Part shown: positions 1 through 6,327 of the stretch, piece by piece
Layout of the letters: each line of letters opens with the position of its first letter
Numbering within the stretch: the first letter of the stretch is position 1
From: Firmicutes bacterium CAG:646
Lineage (GTDB): Bacteria > Bacillota > Clostridia > Lachnospirales > Lachnospiraceae
NCBI GenBank assembly: GCA_000432335.1
Contig: HF995325.1
Location: 1 to 10,516, forward strand
Length of the DNA stretch: 10,516 nucleotides
Direction of reading: 5' to 3'
Program-made: the position numbers and the translations under genes
Notes under the pieces: generated by a model
Database searches by the model: none
What the model saw: the letters and a program-made list of their open reading frames with translations, nothing else
What the model was told of the DNA's origin: nothing

Positions 1-322
1 AGTGTAATATAATGATTTTATCACAGAAAATTCTGAAAAAAAAGAATAATCTGCATTTTAAGAAAATATTAAAAAATAACAGTGTGACAGGTGGATGTTC
101 CTGCTGCAATATCACATGGTGGCATAAATATGAAATGAACAGATGCCAATAAAAGCGTAATGGATACCTATAAAGAAAAGAAGAGACACGCTGGATTCTG
201 TGAACAATATCCGGATTTGTCGATATAATAAATAATATGCTGCTATTCGCATCAGCCTGGTCAGAATGCTATATGAACAGCACCAAAGCACAGTCAGATA
301 GGTCTGTAGAATTGTGAATATC
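1..322. other. AT-rich intergenic region, no supported gene
   Basis: No convincing gene, RNA or repeat is visible here. One plus-strand frame is open from the left edge to a TAA at 150-152. Its first ATG is at 12-14 (46 codons), without a Shine-Dalgarno sequence. The peptide starts Lys-rich and ends in a short Cys/Trp-containing tail. It may be chance, a tiny peptide, or the end of something starting outside the window. Short protein-like stretches between about 187 and 317 are broken by stops in all frames. The region probably ends upstream of the promoter at 323. Confidence 0.4.
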
Positions 323-351
323 TTGACATTTTTGAAAGACCATGATATAAA
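323..351 (+). promoter_or_regulatory. Sigma-70-type promoter of the cobalamin-riboswitch leader
   Basis: A perfect -35 box TTGACA lies at 323-328. After a 17-base spacer comes TATAAA at 346-351, five of six matches to the -10 consensus. Transcription would start near 358, right at the first strand of the riboswitch P1 helix. This position fits a promoter for the whole riboswitch-btuFCD transcript. Confidence 0.8.
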
Positions 352-555
352 AAAATAGAATTAAGTGTTGATTTTACAGATATCCGGAGATAGCTGTAAG
401 AATCGGTGAAAAGGGAAACAGGTGAGAATACTGTGCGGTGCCGCCGCTGTGAGCGCATAGAAGCAGTTTTGCTTCACTGCATTTCATACAGGAATGTGGG
501 AAGGAGCAGAACAATATTGCTGCGCGAAGCCAGAAGACCTGCTTAGTTCTTTTTT
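351..555 (+). promoter_or_regulatory. Cobalamin (B12) riboswitch
   Basis: The conserved core of the cobalamin riboswitch (RF00174 class) is readable in order: AAAAGGGAA at 409-417, GGTG at 421-424, GCGGTGCCGCCGCTGT at 435-450, TGGGAAGG at 497-504 and the B12 box GAAGCCAGAAGACCTGC at 526-542. A closing P1 helix pairs 357-364 with 543-550, with one G-U; A/T runs at 351-355 and 551-555 could extend it if transcription began earlier. The class binds adenosylcobalamin or related corrinoids and turns expression off when ligand is present. Here an intrinsic terminator follows about 70 nt downstream, so control is probably by premature termination. The subtype and preferred ligand cannot be told by eye. 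Confidence 0.95.
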
Positions 556-622
556 GCATCCACGGGCCATGGTCATGCAGAAAAACAAGGGGATACTGTA
601 TCCATATATGGGAAAACAGATG

Positions 623-654
623 CACTGTCGGCCGAAAGGCGGCAGTGTTTTTTT
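623..654 (+). terminator. Intrinsic terminator, riboswitch expression platform
   Basis: The arm 623-633 pairs with 638-647 around a GAAA tetraloop (634-637), with one G-U pair and one bulged G. Seven T residues follow at 648-654. Its place after the aptamer and before btuF marks it as the off-state terminator. GGGCC at 564-568, just after the aptamer, can pair with GGCC at 630-633 inside the terminator arm and may form part of an antiterminator; that part is inference. Confidence 0.88.
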
Positions 655-844
655 GTTTACCAGGAAAGTAGTACATTCTGTACTAATCTTCCTAGTAAAC
701 ACAAAACGCTCCGCGAGGATGCGACCGGATGCATGCGGAATATGACTGCCTACGGCAGTCTGCATCTGGCACGCAAAGCAGAACAAGTCCCTCAAGGATT
801 GAGGGATTTAGGGAGTGATAAGCGGACTTGTCCGCTTTGTTCTG
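655..844 (+). repeat. String of hairpins, possible structured RNA or palindromic repeat element
   Basis: Almost every base falls into a helix. (1) 655-675 pairs with 679-700, about 20 bp with few mismatches and a TTC loop. (2) 707-712 pairs with 717-723 around a GCGA (GNRA-type) loop, with one bulged T. (3) 725-733 pairs with 761-769, enclosing the perfect 744-750/754-760 stem. (4) An outer stem, 779-786 with 837-844, encloses two perfect hairpins, 788-795/799-806 and about 820-827/830-837, forming a three-way junction. It lies between the riboswitch terminator and btuF, so it would be transcribed only on read-through. There is no coding content that I believe. It could be a dispersed palindromic element (REP- or MITE-like) or a functional leader RNA. 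No flanking target duplication was found. Confidence 0.6.
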
Positions 845-894
845 TAGAGGATAAGTAAAGATGGGCCGGATTATATTTTCAGGAGGAAAAAACA

Positions 895-1890
895 ATGTGT
901 AACAAAAAAATGCTCAGTATGATGATGGCTGCGGTTATGACAGTGGGAGTGAGTGCAGGGACGGTATCAGCAGAGACTGATTATGAACCAGTAACTATTA
1001 CTTTGAATTTACAGCGTTCAGGTCTGGGAGAGAATGTAGAGTATACATTTACAGAAAAGCCATCTGCGGTAGTAGCATCCGGGGAACAAATGGCGGATCT
1101 TTTCTTTGATCTGGGGCTGGAGGATCAGATGGCAGGCTATACAAAAGGAAACTGCTGGAGCACAAAATCAGAATTTCCGGCAAGCGAGAAAGTTCCTCAG
1201 CTTCTGGAACCGGGACAGGCTCTTTCTAATATGTCAAAAGAAAAACTTCTGGAAACTGGTTGTGATTTTCTGATTGGCTGGGATTCTGTATTTGCAGATA
1301 AAAGCTTTAATAAAGACTTCTGCGAGGAAAATGGTATTGCAATGTATTTCCCGTATGTATGTTCAGATCAGGCCACCTTTGAAGATCTTTATAAAGATTA
1401 CGAAACTCTTGGAAAGATTTTTCAGGCAGAGGATGTGGCAGCAGAAAAAGTACAGGCTATGAAGGACAAGATTCAGTCAGTGAAGGAAACCATTGGCGAG
1501 GATGCTTATAAAGATCCGGTAGAAGTGTTTGTTTATGATTCCGGTGAGGATGCACCTTTTACTGCATGCCAGGGAATGCCGGGAGATATCCTGAAGCTTG
1601 CAGGCGGTATTTCCATTTTTGATGATATTGAAAAAGGCTGGGCAACTCCTTCCTGGGAAGAAGTGATTGAACGTGATCCGGAAGCTATTGTAATTCTGGA
1701 TTATACAGGTAAGGATGATATTGCTGCCAAAAAAGAATTTCTGGAAACCAGCGAGTATACAAAAGATCTCACAGCAGTAAAAGAAGGCAGAATTTATTCC
1801 GCAAGCTGCAGTGACATGCAGGGGTCAGCAGGAAGCGCGGCTACAGTGGAGCAGATTGCACAGCAGCTTTATCCGGATATGTTTAAATAA
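895..1890 (+). CDS. btuF: Corrinoid ABC transporter substrate-binding protein (BtuF/FecB type)
   Basis: Extracytoplasmic binding protein, expected to capture cobalamin or another corrinoid and hand it to the BtuC-type permease. The protein has 331 residues. A signal peptide covers about 1-26, with basic residues (NKK), a hydrophobic Met/Ala/Val core and an AXA-like site (VSA before Glu27). The rest has the usual two-lobe Peripla_BP_2 layout: an early strand near 57-62 (SAVVASG), a long helical backbone around 165-200, and a C-terminal lobe with SWEEVIERDPEAIVI and a closing helix. AGGAGG at 881-886 sets the ATG start with 8-base spacing. No lipobox Cys is present, odd for a Gram-positive binding protein. 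The riboswitch upstream is the main reason for calling the ligand a corrinoid rather than a siderophore or haem; family membership alone would not separate these. Confidence 0.85.
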   Translation: MCNKKMLSMMMAAVMTVGVSAGTVSAETDYEPVTITLNLQRSGLGENVEYTFTEKPSAVVASGEQMADLFFDLGLEDQMAGYTKGNCWSTKSEFPASEKVPQLLEPGQALSNMSKEKLLETGCDFLIGWDSVFADKSFNKDFCEENGIAMYFPYVCSDQATFEDLYKDYETLGKIFQAEDVAAEKVQAMKDKIQSVKETIGEDAYKDPVEVFVYDSGEDAPFTACQGMPGDILKLAGGISIFDDIEKGWATPSWEEVIERDPEAIVILDYTGKDDIAAKKEFLETSEYTKDLTAVKEGRIYSASCSDMQGSAGSAATVEQIAQQLYPDMFK

Positions 1891-1899
1891 GAGGATGTT

Positions 1900-2958
1900 A
1901 TGAAAAAGAGATCAACAGCAGGCGGGAGGAGGCATTTTGCCGTCCTTCTGCTTTTTATATTAGGGATGATCGCTGTTTTTACCTGTATTTCTGTGACTAT
2001 GGGGGCAGTAGAAATATCACCGGTAAATATTGTGAAGATCATTATTAATAAAAGTTTTGGGCGTGAAATTTTTGATGCAGCATGGGAGACAAAAACAGAA
2101 AATATTATCTGGAATATCCGTTTCCCGAGAGTTCTGCTGGCATTTATTGTAGGAGCCGGACTGTCGCTGTGCGGAGTTCTGATGCAGGCTCTCACAAAAA
2201 ATTCCCTGGCTGATCCTTATGTGCTTGGAATTTCTTCTGGAGCATCGGCAGGAGCGGTCTGCGCTATGGTACTTGGAATGTTCAGCATTTTTGGAGGCTA
2301 TTCTGTGATTGTGGGAGCGACAGCCGGAGCAGCGCTTTCGATTATTATGTCCATGAAGATCGCTTCTGTTCGGGGACGTATCACATCCACCCAGCTGGTA
2401 TTGGCAGGAATAGCCACTTCGGCTCTGTTTTCAGCCATAACAAATTTAATAGTGTATGGCGGGGGCGCGTCAGATAAGACAAAGACAGCGCTTTACTGGA
2501 TGGTAGGGTCTCTGAGCGGAGCTACCTGGTCCCGGCTGCATTATGTGGCAGTGGTATTTATTATTGCAGTGGCAGTGATTTTTCTGTTTGCAAAAGAGCT
2601 GGATGTACTTCTTTTGGGAGATGATGCGGCAGAAAATCTGGGAGTGGATACCCGGAAGTTAAAATGGGTTATTATTGCTGCTTCTACAGTACTTACAGGA
2701 GTGGTGGTATCGGTCAGCGGAGTAATCGGATTTATCGGTCTTGTTGTGCCTCATATGATGAGGGGAGTTGCCGGTTCAGCACATAGAAGACTGATTCCGC
2801 TGGCACTTCTGGGAGGCGGACTGTTTGCTGTGATCGCAGATCTTCTTTCCAGAGTGCTGATTGCTCCGGAAGAATTGCCGGTGGGAGTGATATCGGCTTT
2901 TTTTGGAGCGCCTTTTTTCCTGTATCTGATCCGGAAAGGGAGCAGAGAAAAGATGTGA
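1900..2958 (+). CDS. btuC: FecCD/BtuC-family ABC transporter permease
   Basis: Integral membrane subunit of a type II importer for corrinoids; two copies normally form the channel. The 352 residues match the usual family length and contain about ten hydrophobic segments. The diagnostic N-terminal block is clear: RFPRVLLAFIVGAGLSLCG (74-92) followed by MQALTKNSLADPYVLGISSG (95-114). Near the C terminus, GVIGFIGLVVPHMMR matches the segment that contacts the ATPase. It starts 9 nt after the btuF stop, with GAGG at 1891-1894 as ribosome binding site, so the two genes are cotranscribed. Corrinoid specificity is inferred from the riboswitch and the neighbouring genes. Confidence 0.9.
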   Translation: MKKRSTAGGRRHFAVLLLFILGMIAVFTCISVTMGAVEISPVNIVKIIINKSFGREIFDAAWETKTENIIWNIRFPRVLLAFIVGAGLSLCGVLMQALTKNSLADPYVLGISSGASAGAVCAMVLGMFSIFGGYSVIVGATAGAALSIIMSMKIASVRGRITSTQLVLAGIATSALFSAITNLIVYGGGASDKTKTALYWMVGSLSGATWSRLHYVAVVFIIAVAVIFLFAKELDVLLLGDDAAENLGVDTRKLKWVIIAASTVLTGVVVSVSGVIGFIGLVVPHMMRGVAGSAHRRLIPLALLGGGLFAVIADLLSRVLIAPEELPVGVISAFFGAPFFLYLIRKGSREKM

Positions 2959-2974
2959 GGGAGGTTATGAGACA

Positions 2975-3745
2975 GTGAGTTTAGAGGTAAAAACTTTGGA
3001 TTATGAGATCCGGGGAAAAGAAATTTTAAAGGATATTTCTCTTGAAATTCATACGAAAGAATTCGTAGGGCTGGTAGGACCAAATGGCTGTGGCAAATCC
3101 ACTCTTCTGAAAAATATTTACCGAACTCTTCGTCCAAAGTATAATACAGTATTTATTGACGGAAATGATATTTTAAAACTGTCTTCCAGAAAAATGGCCC
3201 GGGAGCTTGCAGTAATGGCTCAGGAAAATAATATGGAATTTGATTTTAAGGTTCAGGATATGGTAATGTTCGGACGTTATTCTCATAAAAAATTTCTTCA
3301 GGGAGATACGTCCCGGGACAGGGAATTATGTGCGGAATATCTTGCGGAAGTGGGACTGGAGGGATATGAAAACAGATCTTATCTCAGTCTGTCAGGAGGC
3401 GAAAAACAGAGAGTGCTTTTGGCCAGAGTGCTGATTCAGGAAAGTCGGTACATTATTCTGGATGAGCCGACCAATCACCTGGATATCAGTTATCAGTATC
3501 AGATTATGGATATTTTGAAAAAACAGGAGGCAACAGTATTTTCTTCTGTTCATGATCTGAATCTGGCAGCTCTTTACTGTGACAGGATTCTTTTTATGTA
3601 TCAGGGGAAGATCGTGGACGACGGAACTCCGGAAGAGGTTCTCACTTCAGAGAACCTCTGGAAATATTTTCAGATCAGGGCTCAGATTTCCCGGAATCCG
3701 GCAACTGGAAAGCTTCAGATTTATTATCTTCCAGATTGGATATAA
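2975..3745 (+). CDS. btuD: Corrinoid ABC transporter ATP-binding protein (BtuD/FecE type)
   Basis: Cytoplasmic ATPase powering the importer. All nucleotide-binding motifs are present in 256 residues: Walker A GPNGCGKST (35-43), Q-loop Gln83, signature LSGGEKQR (139-146), Walker B YIILDEP (159-165) with the D-loop following, and switch His193 in SVHDLNLA. Length and motif spacing fit the FecE/BtuD group. The start is GTG at 2975, with GGGAGG at 2959-2964. An ATG at 2967 is closer to the Shine-Dalgarno sequence but out of frame and stops after three codons. The gap to the permease gene is 16 nt, so this is the third gene of the operon. No obvious terminator follows; the next gene is convergent 12 nt away. 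Confidence 0.9.
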   Translation: MSLEVKTLDYEIRGKEILKDISLEIHTKEFVGLVGPNGCGKSTLLKNIYRTLRPKYNTVFIDGNDILKLSSRKMARELAVMAQENNMEFDFKVQDMVMFGRYSHKKFLQGDTSRDRELCAEYLAEVGLEGYENRSYLSLSGGEKQRVLLARVLIQESRYIILDEPTNHLDISYQYQIMDILKKQEATVFSSVHDLNLAALYCDRILFMYQGKIVDDGTPEEVLTSENLWKYFQIRAQISRNPATGKLQIYYLPDWI

Positions 3746-3757
3746 AGAACATTTTTA

Positions 3758-4240
3758 TCAGTGTCTTTTCCGGAACTGAGAAACCAGAAACAGGACTACG
3801 CCCACCACCAGGATAACAGGCAGCAGAAAGCTGAGTACCATAAACAGAAGCGCAAGAACAGCTGCCGCCGCCGCGATCACGATCAGCTTTCCGTACCAGG
3901 TGGAAAGATCCAGATGGTAGTGCCGGTGTTTGGGCTGGCCGTATTCACTGTCCGACTGATTTCCATAACCTGTGTTTTCGGTATGGTAAATATCCTGTCC
4001 TGAATAATCCGAGGTATTGGTTCCGGAAAAAACAGAAGGCTCTGCATCGGTATCGATCAGGGTTTTGGCAATCAGTCTGGGATCGCCCAGTGAATCCAGA
4101 ACCTGTTTTTCCTTCTGTCCCCTTTTTATGGCATCCTGTATATAATCATGGTAATATTGTGTATGCGCAGAGGCTTTTGCCTCCGGCATCTGGTCTGAAA
4201 GCTGCTCGTATAAAATATTAAGAAATTCTTTTTTTGTCAT
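3758..4240 (-). CDS. HAAS/DUF1700-family membrane protein
   Basis: The 160-residue protein has three parts. Residues 1-65 (MTKKEFLNIL...SLGDPRLIAKTLI) match the helical HAAS domain of DUF1700 proteins, in which a short helical bundle ends in a LGDP motif. Residues 66-112 are a low-complexity Ser/Thr/Gly/Tyr/Asn-rich linker with a His cluster. Residues 117-156 are very hydrophobic, long enough for two membrane helices with a Pro141 turn, and a basic tail (RKRH) follows. GGGAG (4251-4247, minus strand) sits 6 nt before the ATG. HAAS proteins are usually encoded beside a PadR-family repressor and are thought to take part in membrane-linked signalling. No PadR gene is present on the upstream side here, so this copy looks solitary. 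Its function is unknown and it is probably unrelated to B12 uptake. Confidence 0.75.
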   Translation of the reverse strand: MTKKEFLNILYEQLSDQMPEAKASAHTQYYHDYIQDAIKRGQKEKQVLDSLGDPRLIAKTLIDTDAEPSVFSGTNTSDYSGQDIYHTENTGYGNQSDSEYGQPKHRHYHLDLSTWYGKLIVIAAAAAVLALLFMVLSFLLPVILVVGVVLFLVSQFRKRH

Positions 4241-4695
4241 GTTTATCTCCCGAAATCGTTATGAACGTTATTTTATTTTTGTGCAGACTTCCTCTGTATA
4301 TCAGAAGAAAGTTTTATTCTATAAGCAAACATATTTTTTAAAGCTGAATAAGGATTTTGAAAATCTGTGTTTATTATGGGGAACATGGAAGGATTCTTCC
4401 TTTATGCCTGTCTGACACAGAGCTTTCTGCTTAATATCTGATAAATGTGTATGCATAGAATTACTGATATTTTATCATACAGAAAGAAATCATAATAGTT
4501 TTTGAAATATTAAATTTCCATAAAACAATTCAGAAGGTCCGGTAAATTTCATGGAAACAGAAGGATGATTTTTTAGGGCTGTTCCGTAAAAATAGCTTGT
4601 ATACATTCTTTCCAGGTTATAAAATAAAAAACAGATGGTCTGATCATGTTTTTATGAAAAGGGAAACCAGTACAAAAAGGCAGGAGGCAGGAAAC
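4241..4695. promoter_or_regulatory. Divergent intergenic region between HAAS gene and yesN-type regulator
   Basis: About 455 bases with no gene that I can support. It must hold promoters for both flanking genes, but neither is strong. A weak candidate for the regulator is TTGTAT at 4597-4602, 17 bases, then TAAAAT at 4620-4625. TAAATTTC occurs twice, at 4511-4518 and 4543-4550 (32-bp phase), and TTTCCAT at 4515-4521 is inverted as ATGGAAA at 4551-4557; these may be operator sequence. TCTGTGT at 4364-4370 pairs with ACACAGA at 4415-4421, but the loop is large and chance is likely. Confidence 0.4.
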
Positions 4696-6327
4696 ATGTT
4701 ACGAACTTTTCTTGTGGAAGATGAAATTGTTGTCAGGGAGACCATAAAAAAGATGATTCCCTGGGAGCAGTATGGATATGAGCTGGTTGGCGAGGCTCCG
4801 GACGGGGAAGTGGCTCTTCCAATGATAAAAAATTTGAAGCCGGATCTTCTGATCACGGATATTAAAATGCCGTTTATGGACGGGCTGACCCTGTGCCGTA
4901 TGGTGAGAAAGGATTTTCCTGAGATGAAAATAGTGATTCTCAGCGGATATGACGATTTTAATTATGCAAAGCAGGCGATAGCCATAGGGGTAGAAGATTA
5001 TCTTTTAAAGCCCATTACAAAAAATGCATTTCTGGAGCGTCTGACAGAAATACGGGAACGCTGGGAGAGAGAAAAAGGACAGCGGGACTATTATGAAAAG
5101 TTCCGCAGGGAGATTCAGGAATACGAAAGAAATGCAAGCAGAGATTTTTTTGAAGCTCTTGTCAGCGGAAAAATGGATGTGGGAGAAATCTACAGACAGG
5201 CAGAGCGGCTAGGGCTTGATATTGTTGCAGAAGTCTACAATATCATTCTTTTTACAATGGATACCGGAACGGAAAGCTATGATATTTCTGAAGCGTACTC
5301 TGAGTGTGAAGCTCAGAGAAGAGAAAAAATGGAAGCTTTTTTTGTGGACAATGCAAATGCCATGCTCTTCCGTAACAATGCGTTCAGCTATGGCGTTCTT
5401 GTAAAGGAAAAGAGAGACGCGCTTTCTGAAAATACAGAAAAATGTGTGGAGTTTTTTAAGGGGATTATGAAGGGCGAAAGGGAGCAGGACTGGTTTCTGG
5501 CAGTGGGACAGCCGGTAGAAAGACTGAGCAGTATCAAATCCAGTTATTATACAGCTTCCAAAACCTTTGCAAGGCGTTATCTTTATGACGGCTCTGTTCT
5601 CTATTATAAGGATCTGAAACAGGAAGATACCAAAAGGGATAACAGCCCTTTTCTGAAAAAAATTGACATCAATGCCCTGAATCCGGCCACTCTGGAACGA
5701 TTTCTGGGAAGTGGGCTTCTGGATGAGACAGAGGACTTTGTAAGAGATTATTTTCAGGCTATCGGCTATGAGGCAATGGAATCTCTGGTGTTCCGCAATT
5801 ATGTGATATTGAATGTAAGGTTTTCTGTTCTGGGATTTTTGCAGAAATTAGGCTGCGAACCGGGCAGACTGGAAGGACAGGATACAGAGCAGGAGTTGAT
5901 GGAAAGGGCTCAATCCATGGAAACTGCCAAAAAATACGCTCAGGATATTATCCGGAAGGCAATTATGCTTCGGGATGAGAACTCGGGAAACAGAAACCGG
6001 AGTATCCTGAAATCAGCCATTGAATATATTGATACTCATTATATGAATGAAAGTCTTTCTCTGAATACTGCCGCTCAGGTGGCAAACATCAGCGCCAATC
6101 ATTTCAGTGCTCTGTTCAGTCAGAATATGGGACAGACATTTATAGAATATCTGACAGCTCTCAGAATGGAGCATGCAAGGGAGCTGCTCCGGTGTACCGG
6201 AAAACGTTCCAGTGAGATCGCAGCAGAGGTTGGATATAAAGACGCCCATTATTTCAGCTATCTATTTAAGAAGACACAGGGAATGACGCCAAGTGAATAC
6301 CGTAAAACCAGGGAGGACAGAGGATGA
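4696..6327 (+). CDS. YesN-type response regulator, REC plus AraC-family DNA-binding domain
   Basis: Cytoplasmic transcription regulator, 543 residues. A receiver domain spans about 1-120, with the acidic pocket EDE (8-10), phosphoacceptor Asp55 in LLITDIKMP, Ser83 in ILSGYDD and Lys105 in LLKP. A middle region of roughly 300 residues has no motif I recognise, as is usual for this family. The C-terminal 107 residues hold two helix-turn-helix units of the AraC type, ending in the typical block EIAAEVGYKDAHYFSYLFKK and GMTPSEYR. The start is ATG at 4696, set by AGGAGG at 4682-4687. A longer frame opens at TTG 4597, but it lacks a ribosome binding site and would put 33 unrelated residues before the receiver fold. 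The stop overlaps the kinase start by ATGA. It is expected to be phosphorylated by that kinase and to activate the sugar transporter genes downstream. Confidence 0.93.
   Translation: MLRTFLVEDEIVVRETIKKMIPWEQYGYELVGEAPDGEVALPMIKNLKPDLLITDIKMPFMDGLTLCRMVRKDFPEMKIVILSGYDDFNYAKQAIAIGVEDYLLKPITKNAFLERLTEIRERWEREKGQRDYYEKFRREIQEYERNASRDFFEALVSGKMDVGEIYRQAERLGLDIVAEVYNIILFTMDTGTESYDISEAYSECEAQRREKMEAFFVDNANAMLFRNNAFSYGVLVKEKRDALSENTEKCVEFFKGIMKGEREQDWFLAVGQPVERLSSIKSSYYTASKTFARRYLYDGSVLYYKDLKQEDTKRDNSPFLKKIDINALNPATLERFLGSGLLDETEDFVRDYFQAIGYEAMESLVFRNYVILNVRFSVLGFLQKLGCEPGRLEGQDTEQELMERAQSMETAKKYAQDIIRKAIMLRDENSGNRNRSILKSAIEYIDTHYMNESLSLNTAAQVANISANHFSALFSQNMGQTFIEYLTALRMEHARELLRCTGKRSSEIAAEVGYKDAHYFSYLFKKTQGMTPSEYRKTREDRG

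Noticed and set aside
187..317. Protein-like fragments in several plus-strand frames, possibly a decayed gene
   Set aside because: Each is under about 30 codons, they need frame changes and are interrupted by stops, and none resembles a family I can name.
494..745. 83-codon plus-strand frame starting inside the riboswitch
   Set aside because: It runs through the B12 box, the intrinsic terminator and the palindrome, has no homologous motif, and structured RNA explains the sequence better. The minus-strand frames over 374-895 are rejected for the same reason.
655..844. Insertion sequence or CRISPR array
   Set aside because: There is no transposase, no target-site duplication and no regularly spaced identical repeat with spacers; the inverted repeats are all of different sequence.
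3746..3757. Bidirectional terminator between the convergent btuD and HAAS genes
   Set aside because: Only 12 bases separate the stops and no hairpin with a T-run is visible there; transcripts probably end inside the opposing gene.
4340..4426. Small RNA or attenuator suggested by paired blocks AAAGCT/AGCTTT and TCTGTGT/ACACAGA
   Set aside because: The stems are short, separated by large loops, lack a T-run or a clear promoter, and are expected by chance in AT-rich DNA.
4597..4695. 33-residue N-terminal extension of the response regulator from TTG
   Set aside because: The receiver fold begins at the ATG at 4696, which has AGGAGG 8 bases upstream; the TTG has none and the added residues match nothing in the family.
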